Positions 26,695 through 35,628 of a DNA stretch of 64,000 nt are shown in pieces. This DNA comes from Nocardia higoensis (lineage in GTDB: Bacteria > Actinomycetota > Actinomycetes > Mycobacteriales > Mycobacteriaceae): contig NZ_JADLQN010000001.1 of assembly GCF_015477835.1 (NCBI RefSeq), positions 868,001 through 932,000 of the forward strand, written 5' to 3'. Both the position numbers and the translations under genes were made by a program. Within the stretch, counting starts at the first letter, position 1; each line of letters opens with the position of its first letter. The notes under the pieces are model-generated. The model was given only the letters and a program-made list of their open reading frames with translations. It did not search any database and was not told where the DNA came from.

Positions 26695-27261
26695 TCAGGG
26701 GGTTTGCGTTCCTGGCTCGGTGCCGATCGACACCGAGCGCAGTCCCAACGCGGTCGCGATCTCGGCGGACCAGGCGCGAATCGACGGCCAGTCGCGCAGA
26801 TCGCCGTACCTGCCTCCGCCCATCAATCGGTACCGCACGCGAGCCGACAGCGGTATGCCCGCTCGCTCGTATACCCCGGCGAAGGCTCGATAGTCGCGCG
26901 GCGCCAGCAGATCGCGCTGCCGAGCGATCTCCGGGGGCACGATGGGACCGAGTCGTCGGCCGATCGGCCCGCGCAGAGCGGGGCCGAGACCGACGCCGAA
27001 CAGCCATAGTTCGGTGGTGCGCAGTTCCTGGTCGTGGGCACGGATATAGCTCTGAGCTTCCGGCAGGAAGTTCATGTCGTGAATCGCGCTTCCGAGTACG
27101 ACAGCATCGAACAGGCTCAGATCCGGGGCATGGGAGACCTCGCTGACCTCGACCTCGCCACCACGAGATGTCAGGTCCTCGGCGATGAAATCCGCGATGT
27201 CGCGGGTCGATCCCTGCTCGGTCGCGTAGAGGACGGCGATGCGCGTGGGTGTCGGTGTCAT
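26695..27261 (-). CDS. Flavodoxin-domain protein (HemG-like)
   Basis: The 188-residue protein begins IAVLYATEQGSTRDIADFIA (FMN phosphate loop T-E-Q-G-S-T), then VVLGSAIHDMNFLPEAQSYI and WLFGVGLGPALRGPIGRRLG. This matches flavodoxin_5/menaquinone-dependent protoporphyrinogen-oxidase-like proteins. Its extended C-terminus (YRAFAGVYERAGIPLSARVR) is shared by actinobacterial homologs near universal-stress and dormancy genes. It is the first gene of a unit continuing into ppsA, the small ORF, dosR and dosS, and a DosR-like box lies 60 bases upstream. Confidence 0.84.
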   Translation of the reverse strand: MTPTPTRIAVLYATEQGSTRDIADFIAEDLTSRGGEVEVSEVSHAPDLSLFDAVVLGSAIHDMNFLPEAQSYIRAHDQELRTTELWLFGVGLGPALRGPIGRRLGPIVPPEIARQRDLLAPRDYRAFAGVYERAGIPLSARVRYRLMGGGRYGDLRDWPSIRAWSAEIATALGLRSVSIGTEPGTQTP

Positions 27262-27320
27262 GATCTCAGCGTCCCCGCTGGGCGAGGTTTCCAGGCAGAG
27301 TCGTGGTGCCCTGGCCGGTG

Positions 27321-27334
27321 GTGACCAATGGCCC
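27321..27334. promoter_or_regulatory. Candidate DosR box before flavodoxin-ppsA-dosRS
   Basis: On the minus strand this reads GGGCCATTGGTCAC, matching both halves of the GGGAC-N4-GTCCC pattern at four of five positions each. It lies 60 bases upstream of the flavodoxin start, so DosR could autoregulate the unit. Confidence 0.4.
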
Positions 27335-27355
27335 GCCCTGGCGGATCGATGTTCG

Positions 27356-27802
27356 TCAGGCGGACTCGGTGGCGGGAAGGGAGTCCGCGCACACGGCTTC
27401 GACGAACTCGCCCACCGTGCTTTCCGGCAGATGACGGGCGAGGTCGGCCTCGGTGATGATGCCGACGAGCACCCCCTGGTCGAGGACCGGCAGGCGCCGG
27501 ACCTGATGGCGCTCCATGGTGCTCAATATGTCGTCGACCTCGGCGGTGACCTCGATGGTGTGCAGGCTCTCGGCGCCCTGCGCCAGCTCGCCCGCCATGG
27601 TCGACTTCGGATTGGCCCCGATCCCTACCACTTTCACGACGATGTCGCGATCGGTGACGATTCCGACGGGATGCTTCTCACCGTCACAGATGGGGAGTGC
27701 GCCGACGCCGAGTTGGCGCATACGCTCGGCCGCTGTTTCCATGGAGTCCCGGACGCCGATGTATGCGACGTCGGGTCGCATGATCTCGGATGCAGTCGTC
27801 AT
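27356..27802 (-). CDS. hrp1: Two-CBS-domain protein (Hrp1-like)
   Basis: The 148-residue protein starts MTTASEIMRPDVAYIGVRDS, followed by two CBS motifs (GVGALPICDGEKHPVGIVTD and HQVRRLPVLDQGVLVGIITE). A short tail follows. It corresponds to hypoxic response protein 1 (Rv2626c) of M. tuberculosis in length and sequence pattern. Such proteins bind adenosine nucleotides or act as secreted immunomodulators; no signal peptide is present. I placed the start at 27802; the frame is open further upstream but loses family similarity. Confidence 0.87.
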   Translation of the reverse strand: MTTASEIMRPDVAYIGVRDSMETAAERMRQLGVGALPICDGEKHPVGIVTDRDIVVKVVGIGANPKSTMAGELAQGAESLHTIEVTAEVDDILSTMERHQVRRLPVLDQGVLVGIITEADLARHLPESTVGEFVEAVCADSLPATESA

Positions 27803-27880
27803 GTCGTTGTCTGCCTTCCAGTCGGTTCTGCGATGCCCTGGGTTCTGCGATGTCTCGGCCCCCATCTTCGAACCGAACCG

Positions 27881-27894
27881 GGGGATTTCGGCAG
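27881..27894. promoter_or_regulatory. Weak DosR-like box before hrp1-like gene
   Basis: GGGGATTTCGGCAG agrees with the box at 9345 (GGGACTTTCGGCAC) at 11 of 14 positions. It lies 79 bases upstream of the CBS gene start. Confidence 0.35.
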
Positions 27895-27903
27895 GGCTGA
27901 AGG

Positions 27904-30900
27904 TCATCGTCCGGTCACCGGTAGCGACTCCTCCGTGGCTCGATGTCGATCCTGTGCCGCGGATGTGAACGTCCACGTCTGTCCGGCGCCGAGTTCGCGC
28001 TCCACGCCCTCGACGCAGACCCGGATCGGCGCCGCGTTGCTGGGATGCAGCCGCAGCACGATGTCGGTGTGGGTGAGCACGATCGTCACCGGCTGTCCAC
28101 GGAAGGAGACCGTGAACTCCGCTTCCTGCAGTTCGTTGGGCAGCACCGGGTGCAGGAGCAGCATGTCGTCGCGTGTTTCCAGGCCGCCGTAGCAGCGCAG
28201 GATCATGTCGGCCGTTCCGGCCATGCCCCCGAGATGTACCCCTTCCCGCGTGGTGCCGTCCTGCGTGTCGTCGAGGTCGGCGGCGAGAGCCTGGCTGAAC
28301 AACTGCCAGGACGCGGCACGATCGGTTCGGGCCAGCACCCAGGCATGGGCGAGTCTGCTCAGTGTGGATCCATGACTGGTGCGGGCGAGGTAGTAGGACA
28401 CCGTTCGCGGAATGAGCTCACCGGGCAAGGCGTAGCCCAGGTGGGCGAACACCTTGCGGAGTTCCTCGGCGGAGAACAGGTAGAACAGCATCAGAACGTC
28501 CGCCTGTTTGGACAGCTTGTACCGATTGGTGCTGTCGCCCTCGGCGTTCAGGATGAGGTCGAGCCGTTCCACGTTGCCGTAGTCGGCACGATAGCGGTCC
28601 CAGTCGAATTCCTCGAGATCCTCGTATCCGTCGAACTGGGAGATGATGCCGTCGCGGTGGAACGGCACGCGAAGCTTGCGGCTGACATGGTCCCATCGGG
28701 CGGGCTCGTCGGCGCCCAGGCGAAGACGCTGCCGCAGGGGCTCGCAGTCGGCACCGTCGATCAACCGCACGACGTCTTGAGCCCGCGTCAACACCCACGA
28801 CGCCAGGACGTTGGTGTAGGTGTTGTTGCGAACCCCTCGGCCCGGTCGATCCGGGTAGCCGTCGTGGTACTCGTCGGGGCCCATCACGCCGTCGATGTCG
28901 AATCGGCCCGTTGCCGGATCGAGAACGGCCATCTCGGCGAACAGGCGCGCGACCTCCACCACGATCTCCGCGCCACAATCGATCATGAACCGCTGGTCGG
29001 CGGTGGTCTGGTAGTACTGCCACACGCTGTAGGCCAAGGCGAGCCCGACATGGCGCTGACGAAAAGAGTTGTCCGGCATCCACCGGCCGGTGCGCGGGTT
29101 GAACAACTCGGTCGGGGTTTCCTCGCGGCCGTCGCTTCCGCTCTGCCACGGGAACAACGCACCCGACCACCCCGCTGTGCGAGCCGCGACGCGGGCACGC
29201 TCGAGTCGTCGGTACCGGTACCACAGCGCCGCTCGGGTGAGTTCGGGTCTGCGCAGCGTCAGCATCGGGTGGACGAAGATCTCGTCCCAGAAGATGTGCC
29301 CGCGATAGGCCTCACCGTGCAGTCCGCGCGCGGGAACGCCCGCATCGCGATCCGGGCCGGCATCGACCACGGATTGCAGTACGTGGAACACGTGCAGGTT
29401 GAGCGCCAACTGCGAGGTGCTGCCGTCGGAGAGCCGGATACCGAAGCGTGCCCACAGTCGCGCCCAGGCATCGACCTGGGCGGCCAGCAACGCCGGGAAA
29501 TGCGGGGCGCGACCGATCCGCGCTGCCACATCCAGGGCGGGGGTGGAGATGCCGCGATCCCGGGAGGTCGCTGTCGCCGCGATCTTCTCCACCACGATCG
29601 GGGTGCCGGGTTTGAGCTGCACGGTCAGTTCCTGACCGGGACGCAGACGTTCGGGCAGCACTCGGCGCCGCGACACCGGTGCGTCGGTACGGGTGCGCGT
29701 CGCCAAGGCGAGCGTGATCCCGGACTGCTCGGTCACGGTCTCGTACAGCACGGTGTGCCGGTCGAGTTCGCGATGCCTGCCCGCCCGGAGATGGTGCGAG
29801 CACAAGAGCCGGTCCGCGGTGACATTTCGATTCTGGACCTCGGCGTTGATCGCCGAGGCGATCACCACGTCTCCTGTCCAGTTCTCGGATTCGACGGTGA
29901 GCTCGAGCGCCGCCAGGTGCGGGTCGGCCAACGATTGAAAGCGACGTGTCACCACGCGGGTCCGGCGGCCTTCGCTGTCCTGGTAGGTGTCGGCGAAGGT
30001 CGTGACACCGGTGCGCAGATCCAGCTCCCTGCGGTGGGAGGTGGATTGCGACGATCCCGGCTCGAGCACCTCTCCGTCGATCGGACGGACGGTGAGGAAT
30101 GTCCAATCCGGGGTGTTGACCAAGTGCTCGGTCTCCATGATCCGATCACCGAGGTCGGAGACGCACCGGTTGTACACCCCGGCGATGTACGTGCCGGGAT
30201 AGTGCACCGCGTCGTTCACGCTGCCCGGGACGGATCCCCGGGTCGCCCAGTACCCGTTGCCTGTGGTGCACAACGCTTCCCGCGTCCCCTCCTGCACCGA
30301 GACGAAATCGTCGTAGACCAGGCTCCACTCGTCCGGTCCCGCGACGGAGGCACCGCCACCCCAGCGGTAGGCCACCGAGGCGTCGACACCGGGCATCGGC
30401 CCGGTCAGCTCGAGCCGGGTCAAATCGGTGACGACGAGGTCGGCACCGGCGGCCGCCAACGCCGCGGCCGCGCCGTGCCGATCCACCCCGATCACGCGTC
30501 CGAAACCTCCCTCGGCCGCGGCGCGCACCCCGCTCGTCGCGTCTTCGAGCACGATGATGTCGATCGGCGGAAGCCGGAGCCGTCGGGCCGCCTCGAGGAA
30601 CATGGCCGGGTCGGGTTTGCCAGGGAGCTGCAAGCGCAGCGCGTCGGTGCCGTCCACCCGAACGGTGAACAGATCTTCCAGTCCGGCGGTGCGCAGAATC
30701 GCCACACTGTTGCGGCTGGCCGTCACCAGTGCCGTCGGTATCCGGGCCGCACGCAGCCCGGCGAGCAGTTCCGCCGCGTCGGGAAAGACACGCACACCCA
30801 CGCGGGCGAGTTCATCTCCGAACAACTCCTGTTTGCGCCGGGACAAACCCGTGACGGTCGGCGCGCCGGGGCCGTCGTCCGGGCCACCCTCCGGGATGGT

Positions 30901-31164
30901 GATACCGCACGAGGCCAGGAACGCGCGCACGCCGTCCTCACGGCTACGGCCGTCCACATAGACGTGGTAGTCGCTGTCGGCGTCGAAAGTGCGACCAGGT
31001 TGGCCCAGTTCGGGCAGAACCTCGTCGAACAGTCTCTTCCACGCCGCGGCGTGCACAGCGGCGGTGTCGGTGACCACACCGTCCATGTCGAAAATCACCG
31101 CGCCGTGGTCGTCGGCCGTCCGACCCGACGACGTGGGCAGATTCTCCAGCCGCACTCCGGACAC
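27904..31164 (-). CDS. HAD phosphatase/beta-phosphoglucomutase fused to GH65 phosphorylase
   Basis: Start GTG at 31164 follows GAGGAAAGG; the frame is open far upstream but is then antisense-like. The 1086-residue protein has a HAD domain (AVIFDMDGVVTDTAAVHAAA, SGVRAAAEGGFGRVIGVDRH; residues about 22-260). A GH65 domain follows (YDDFVSVQEGTREALCTTGN, HIFWDEIFVHPML, acid motif DIDGVMGPDEYHDGYPD, phosphate-site GTTREGVHLGGMAGTADMI). GH65 members phosphorolyse trehalose, maltose or kojibiose, and the beta-PGM-like domain could convert the beta-glucose-1-phosphate released. M. tuberculosis Rv2006 has an OtsB domain in the middle; none is visible here. The dormancy setting suggests trehalose use, an inference. 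Confidence 0.9.
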   Translation of the reverse strand: MSGVRLENLPTSSGRTADDHGAVIFDMDGVVTDTAAVHAAAWKRLFDEVLPELGQPGRTFDADSDYHVYVDGRSREDGVRAFLASCGITIPEGGPDDGPGAPTVTGLSRRKQELFGDELARVGVRVFPDAAELLAGLRAARIPTALVTASRNSVAILRTAGLEDLFTVRVDGTDALRLQLPGKPDPAMFLEAARRLRLPPIDIIVLEDATSGVRAAAEGGFGRVIGVDRHGAAAALAAAGADLVVTDLTRLELTGPMPGVDASVAYRWGGGASVAGPDEWSLVYDDFVSVQEGTREALCTTGNGYWATRGSVPGSVNDAVHYPGTYIAGVYNRCVSDLGDRIMETEHLVNTPDWTFLTVRPIDGEVLEPGSSQSTSHRRELDLRTGVTTFADTYQDSEGRRTRVVTRRFQSLADPHLAALELTVESENWTGDVVIASAINAEVQNRNVTADRLLCSHHLRAGRHRELDRHTVLYETVTEQSGITLALATRTRTDAPVSRRRVLPERLRPGQELTVQLKPGTPIVVEKIAATATSRDRGISTPALDVAARIGRAPHFPALLAAQVDAWARLWARFGIRLSDGSTSQLALNLHVFHVLQSVVDAGPDRDAGVPARGLHGEAYRGHIFWDEIFVHPMLTLRRPELTRAALWYRYRRLERARVAARTAGWSGALFPWQSGSDGREETPTELFNPRTGRWMPDNSFRQRHVGLALAYSVWQYYQTTADQRFMIDCGAEIVVEVARLFAEMAVLDPATGRFDIDGVMGPDEYHDGYPDRPGRGVRNNTYTNVLASWVLTRAQDVVRLIDGADCEPLRQRLRLGADEPARWDHVSRKLRVPFHRDGIISQFDGYEDLEEFDWDRYRADYGNVERLDLILNAEGDSTNRYKLSKQADVLMLFYLFSAEELRKVFAHLGYALPGELIPRTVSYYLARTSHGSTLSRLAHAWVLARTDRAASWQLFSQALAADLDDTQDGTTREGVHLGGMAGTADMILRCYGGLETRDDMLLLHPVLPNELQEAEFTVSFRGQPVTIVLTHTDIVLRLHPSNAAPIRVCVEGVERELGAGQTWTFTSAAQDRHRATEESLPVTGR

Positions 31165-31337
31165 ACCCTTTCCTCGCGCATGTTGTTGGCTCTGACTCGG
31201 TTGTACCTCCCTTTCCTCCGTTGCGATCGATGATGCCTCGATTCGATCCCGGGGAGGCGGTCGGTGACCGCCTGGCTGTGGTGGCCTTCGGGGAACGCCG
31301 CCGACGCCCCATGAGCTTCGGGATATCCTCTGGCCGA
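31165..31337. other. Intergenic region with 17-bp palindrome
   Basis: GGCGGTC and GACCGCC flank a 3-base centre at 31257-31273. I found no convincing DosR box here, although the downstream HAD-GH65 gene would be expected to be under DosR. Confidence 0.4.
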
Positions 31338-32369
31338 CTACGAACCCCCGCTCGACTGAGGAACCAACACGATCTTGCCCGCGGAGGCCCTGCTCGCCAG
31401 CAGCTCGTGCGCGTGACGTCCGTCGGTCAACGGGACGCGCTCGGCCACTTCGGGATGGATGCGCCCCTCGCGCAGCAGCCGGATCAGTTCCGACAGGTCG
31501 GCGTGGAACCAGTCGGGATGACGGTCCCGGAGTTTCGCGATGCGATAGGTCGTCACCCGTCGCGACGGCGAGAGCAGCCCTGCCAGCATGGCGGCCGCCC
31601 CGGAGCCGTAGAACTCGGTCAAGCCGCGCCAACTGCGGCGACCCTGCGCGATGGTCGAGTAGTGGCCGAAGAGCACAAGCCTGCCGCCGCGCCGCAGCGC
31701 CCGATAGGAGCGAAAGGACAGCGAGCCTCCGATGCCGTCGAACGCTGTGTCGACTCCGCCTCCGCTCGAGGCGCGCACCCGGGTCAGGAAGTCTTCGGTG
31801 GTGTAGTCGATCGGTATACCGCCGAGCCGCTCGACCAGCTCGCAGTCCGCGGTCGCGGCGGTCCCATAGACCTGCAAGCCCGCGGGTGCGGCGAGTTCCA
31901 GCAGTGCGACGCCCACCCGCCCGGCCGCTCCGTGATACAGCGCCGTCTCCCCGGGCCGGGCTCTCGCCGCGCGGTGGATGAGCTGGTAGGCGGTCATGTA
32001 CGGGAAGATCACGCTCACCAGCACGGCCGGGTCGATATCGGCGGGCACTTCGATCGCCCATGATTCCCTGACGCAGACCATCTCGGCGTAGCCTCCCCAC
32101 ACGACCAGCGCCGCCACATGATCTCCGGGCTTCAGCGTGGAGCAACCCGTGCCCACCCGTTCGACGACACCCGCGAATTCGTAGCCTGGGGTGAAGGGTG
32201 GCTTCGGACCGCCCGGGTAGGTTCCGGCCCGAAGCAACGTGTCTGTGAAGGAAACACCCGCGGCCAGTACGCGAACGCACACCTCACCAGGCCCCGGTGA
32301 CGGCTCGTCTTCCTCGACGACACTGAGGACTTCAGGACCTCCGTAACGAGAAACGACGATGCGCTTCAT
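31338..32369 (-). CDS. Zinc-free quinone oxidoreductase/MDR family
   Basis: The 343-residue protein (MKRIVVSRYGGPEVLSVVEE start) has VRVLAAGVSFTDTLLRAGTY, FTPGYEFAGVVERVG, ALYHGAAGRVGVALLELAAP (nucleotide-binding G-A-A-G-R-V-G) and DTAFDGIGGSLSFRSYRALR. Lack of the structural zinc cysteines and the NADPH-type motif place it with quinone oxidoreductases or crotonyl-CoA-reductase-like MDRs. It probably reduces a small enone or quinone with NADPH. It is separated from the HAD-GH65 gene by 173 bases in the same direction. Confidence 0.85.
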   Translation of the reverse strand: MKRIVVSRYGGPEVLSVVEEDEPSPGPGEVCVRVLAAGVSFTDTLLRAGTYPGGPKPPFTPGYEFAGVVERVGTGCSTLKPGDHVAALVVWGGYAEMVCVRESWAIEVPADIDPAVLVSVIFPYMTAYQLIHRAARARPGETALYHGAAGRVGVALLELAAPAGLQVYGTAATADCELVERLGGIPIDYTTEDFLTRVRASSGGGVDTAFDGIGGSLSFRSYRALRRGGRLVLFGHYSTIAQGRRSWRGLTEFYGSGAAAMLAGLLSPSRRVTTYRIAKLRDRHPDWFHADLSELIRLLREGRIHPEVAERVPLTDGRHAHELLASRASAGKIVLVPQSSGGS

Positions 32370-32466
32370 ATCCGGAAACGATAGCCGCTTCTTTGCCCGG
32401 TGTGGCCGAGATGGAGTGGCGAAGGGTTGCACTGCCCTCCGCGTGACTACCGGCAAGCGGGGAGCG

Positions 32467-33426
32467 ATGATTACCGGCATGGTGTCCGACGACGAGCTGA
32501 TCGACCGCTACGTGCACAGTGTGCTCGCGCACCTGCCGAAGTCACGGCGGGAGACGGCGACCGAAGAACTGCGGGGACGGATCGCCGAGGACTCCGCCGG
32601 GCGCACGACGCGCGAAGTACTCGTCGAGCTCGGCCCACCCGAGGATCGAGCACGCCGTTTCCGGGGAGCACCGCGCCAGCTGATCGGCCCCCGCCTGTAC
32701 GACACCTATCTGCGGGTGCTGTGGCCGGCGGTCCGCGTGGTCGCGATCGTCGTGGGCGGGCTGAGCCTGCTGGGTGCGGTGGTCGACGACGGGTCGCCGA
32801 CGATCGGCGGAGCGCTCGAGGAGGCGCTGACCTCGGCGTTCACCGGCGCGGTGTACGCGGCCGTCTGGGTGACGGTGGTCTTCGCCGTGATCGAGCGCAC
32901 GGCCCCGGGGGCGGTCCTGCACGAGTGGCGTCCCGACGACCTCCCGCCGGTACCGCGCGGGCACGAGATCCCGCTCGGCGACGCGATCGCCGACCTGGTG
33001 TTCGGCATCTCGGTCTTCGTCGCGGTCTTGTGCTTGTCTCCCGCGTTGGCGCCGTCGTTCCTCGCCGAGACCGCCGAGAGTCTCGATCCCGGCGTCGTCG
33101 ATCGGCTGCTGCCGCTGGCGGGGGTCGTCGCCGCGCTGTGGGTGATCGTGGCCATCGCGCAGTTGGTGGTGCGCGCCTGGACGCTGTCGGTGACCGCGCT
33201 GTCCGTCGTCGCGGATCTGCTCGCCGTCGTCACCGCCGCCGCGATCCTGGTGCACCGGCCGTACTTCACGGACGAGTTCGTCGCCGATCTCCAGGAAGGC
33301 CAGGACGGCGACTTGGGCCGTGCGCTCGACATCGCCATCGGCATCGGCGCCATCGCGGTGATACTGGTCTGTGTCGGCGGCGTGGTCACCGCGGTGCGCA
33401 AATACCTCGTCCACCGCGGCGCCTGA
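32467..33426 (+). CDS. Integral membrane protein with HAAS-like N-terminus
   Basis: The 319-residue protein starts with a soluble segment (DDELIDRYVHSVLAHLPKSR, RETATEELRGRIAED), like the HAAS signalling/permease-prefix helix bundle. About seven transmembrane helices follow (for example VVAIVVGGLSLLGAVV, AIADLVFGISVFVAVLCLSP, VVAALWVIVAIAQLVVRAW). HAAS domains usually accompany PadR-type regulators in adjacent genes, but none is here. Function unknown. The ATG at 32467 follows GGGGAG at short spacing; ATG at 32479 is an alternative. Confidence 0.68.
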   Translation: MITGMVSDDELIDRYVHSVLAHLPKSRRETATEELRGRIAEDSAGRTTREVLVELGPPEDRARRFRGAPRQLIGPRLYDTYLRVLWPAVRVVAIVVGGLSLLGAVVDDGSPTIGGALEEALTSAFTGAVYAAVWVTVVFAVIERTAPGAVLHEWRPDDLPPVPRGHEIPLGDAIADLVFGISVFVAVLCLSPALAPSFLAETAESLDPGVVDRLLPLAGVVAALWVIVAIAQLVVRAWTLSVTALSVVADLLAVVTAAAILVHRPYFTDEFVADLQEGQDGDLGRALDIAIGIGAIAVILVCVGGVVTAVRKYLVHRGA

Positions 33427-33460
33427 AGCGGGGCACGGCGTTCGCCGACACAGACGCGGC

Positions 33461-34822
33461 TCAAGCGCTCGCGCGCTCGAGCAGTCGATGCACCGCGGCC
33501 GGGAGCGTCCGCGCGACCAGGTCGATATCGGGTGCGCCGTCGTAATCGCCCGTGATGCCGAAGTTCAGGGTGCCGGCATAGCTCAACATCGCAATGCCGA
33601 TGCGGATGCGCATCGCGATGGGGGCGAACGGGAACACTTCGAGGATGTCGGCGCCGAACAGGTGCTGTGTCTGCGCGGGCCCCGGCACGTTCGTGGCCAG
33701 GGCGGCGACACCCTGCTGCGGGAAACGCAGCGCGGTCTTCACCGCCCATGCCATCGGCGCGAACGGCACGAGCCCGGCCGCGGAGACGAGCGTCCGGCCC
33801 GCACTCGATTCGCCGCCGCTCTTGAGGCTGTCCATCTGCCCACGCACCGCGGCGAACTGGTCCAGCGGATCCTCGAGATGAACGGGCAGCGCCGGCAACA
33901 TCAGCGAGACCCGGTTGTCCCATCGACCGGAGGCTTGTGCCGATCGCGTGGAGACAGGAGTGAGAACACGCGCGGACTCCGGGCCGGGCTGTTCACCGCG
34001 GGCCAGCAGGACCGCGCGCAGCGCCGAGGTGACCGCGGTCAGCGCCACATCGTTGATCGTGCCGCCCAGTGCTTTCCGCACCCTGTCGATCTCGTCGAGC
34101 CGGACGCGGGCGACCGCATAACGGCGCTGCCTGCCGATCGGGCCGTTCAGCGAGGAACCACGACGCGGAGTGAGCAGGCTCTGCAGCAACGGCACCGCCC
34201 CACGCGCGGTACGGACCACCGCGCGAGGCGCCTGCGCTATCAGACCGGGGGCCCGCAACGGCAGCTCCAGTCCACCACGCACCAGGCGCTGCCAGTCCAC
34301 GGGTGCGGTGCCCGCGCCGGTGCTCTCGGCGGACGCGGTGTCGGCCTCCTCGGTCGGCGGGTCACAGATGCTGCGCAGCAGGGAGATTCCCGAGACACCG
34401 TCGACCATGCTGTGATGAGCGGCCAGGATCATCGCCCAGCGGTCGCCCTCGAGTTCCTCGACCACGGTGAAATGCCAGAGCGGGTGATCGCGATCCAGCC
34501 GCCGTCCCATCGTGTTCGCCGTGAGCTCCCACAACGCGGCCTCGTCCCGCGGTCGGGGCAGCGCCGCCCAGGTCAGGTGGTGACCGAGATCGAACGCGGG
34601 ATCGGGCACCCATACCGGCGCGCTGATGTCCCAGCGGCCGCGTCGGATCTTCCGGCGTAGCCGCGGATTGCTGTCGACGCGGCGCGCGAACCGGCGCTCG
34701 AATTCCGCACGGTCGCCGGGAGTGCCCGCGATGATCGCGACTGCGCCGATGCGCGCGCTCACGTGCTGGTCGGTGTCCTCGAGTTCCAGGAAACCCGCGT
34801 CGAGGGGCCCCAATTCGCTCAT
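33461..34822 (-). CDS. Wax ester synthase/diacylglycerol acyltransferase (WS/DGAT)
   Basis: The 453-residue enzyme starts SELGPLDAGFLELEDTDQHV, a classical WS/DGAT N-terminus. It has the active-site motif HHSMVDG (HHxxxDG) near residue 140 and the conserved C-terminal PLWHFTVVEELEGDRW and TNVPGPAQTQHLFGADILEV blocks, where NVPGP is family-diagnostic. It joins acyl-CoA to diacylglycerol or a fatty alcohol, giving triacylglycerol or wax ester, in the cytoplasm or at the membrane. In mycobacteria such enzymes (e.g. Tgs1) belong to the dormancy regulon. Its start overlaps the stop of the membrane protein gene upstream. Confidence 0.92.
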   Translation of the reverse strand: MSELGPLDAGFLELEDTDQHVSARIGAVAIIAGTPGDRAEFERRFARRVDSNPRLRRKIRRGRWDISAPVWVPDPAFDLGHHLTWAALPRPRDEAALWELTANTMGRRLDRDHPLWHFTVVEELEGDRWAMILAAHHSMVDGVSGISLLRSICDPPTEEADTASAESTGAGTAPVDWQRLVRGGLELPLRAPGLIAQAPRAVVRTARGAVPLLQSLLTPRRGSSLNGPIGRQRRYAVARVRLDEIDRVRKALGGTINDVALTAVTSALRAVLLARGEQPGPESARVLTPVSTRSAQASGRWDNRVSLMLPALPVHLEDPLDQFAAVRGQMDSLKSGGESSAGRTLVSAAGLVPFAPMAWAVKTALRFPQQGVAALATNVPGPAQTQHLFGADILEVFPFAPIAMRIRIGIAMLSYAGTLNFGITGDYDGAPDIDLVARTLPAAVHRLLERASA

Positions 34823-35538
34823 CGCTCGCTCTTTCCCACCAGTCCGACCAGGAACCCGCCGGTGACCGCGGCCATCGCGGCGGCCATCAGCATGCCACCC
34901 ACCACGCCGATCAGCGCCACCACCGCCACCGCCTGTCCGGGCTGCCACAGCGGACTGGTGAACGCGGTGAAGGCAGTCAACCCCGCCAACCATGCCACGA
35001 CGTTCGCCGGGATCCAGCGCGCCGCACGGTCGGCGTGTTCACGAAGAACCACCCACTGCGCCACCCCGATGGACAGCAGAATCACCAGCCCTCCCGTCGC
35101 GAATCCCGCCACTTGCCCCAGCCCGCCCCATCCGGAGAGTCCGTCGGTGACGACGAACAACGCACCCACGGCCCAGGCGACCACCGCCCCCAGAGCAGTA
35201 GCCGCGACCCAACGGGCACTCGACAGTCCCGGCAGCGCCGGTCGCAACGCCCGGGCCTGGAACCACCCCAGTGTCACGCCCTCCACACCCCCCGCCACGA
35301 GCAGCGCGGCTGCGGCGAGCACGTCGACGCGATCCCCGACCAACGCGCCCACCACCGAAGGCGTCAGGAAACCGAGAAGCTCGCCGAGGGTCACCAGGGC
35401 GAACCAGCGGCGCCACAGCCGTTTTCCCGACAAGATCGCGGCGCTGTCGCGGGCGGACATCGCGTCGGACGGTGAGGCGAGCGGCCGCCGGGAATCCTGC
35501 GGAATCATCGGAGTGCCGGTATCGGCGCTGTGCGGCAT
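34819..35538 (-). CDS. Predicted multi-pass membrane protein coupled to WS/DGAT
   Basis: The 239-residue protein has a polar N-terminus of about 40 residues, followed by five to six hydrophobic helices (LGELLGFLTPSVVGALVG, DVLAAAALLVAGGVEGVTLG, WVAATALGAVVAWAVGALFV, GFATGGLVILLSIGVAQWVV, AVAVVALIGVVGGMLMAAA). I recognise no family. Overlap of ATGA with the WS/DGAT gene makes a functional link to lipid storage likely. The true start could be any of several in-frame ATGs within the first 28 codons. Confidence 0.7.
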   Translation of the reverse strand: MPHSADTGTPMIPQDSRRPLASPSDAMSARDSAAILSGKRLWRRWFALVTLGELLGFLTPSVVGALVGDRVDVLAAAALLVAGGVEGVTLGWFQARALRPALPGLSSARWVAATALGAVVAWAVGALFVVTDGLSGWGGLGQVAGFATGGLVILLSIGVAQWVVLREHADRAARWIPANVVAWLAGLTAFTAFTSPLWQPGQAVAVVALIGVVGGMLMAAAMAAVTGGFLVGLVGKSER

Positions 35539-35628
35539 GCTATCGATGATCCGCTACAGCGGCGTTTCGGTACAGGTACGCGGAGGTACAGCCTCCATAC
35601 CAGATCCCGACGGGGAAGGATCGACCAG

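Noticed and set aside
27943..31233. Very long plus-strand open frame opposite the HAD-GH65 gene
   Set aside because: It is the antisense shadow of a strongly recognised enzyme; its translation is rich in R, G, H and D with no domain.
31165..32280. N-terminal extension of the HAD-GH65 protein by 372 residues
   Set aside because: The frame stays open but lies over the quinone oxidoreductase gene in another frame and has no domain; the GTG at 31164 has a good ribosome site.
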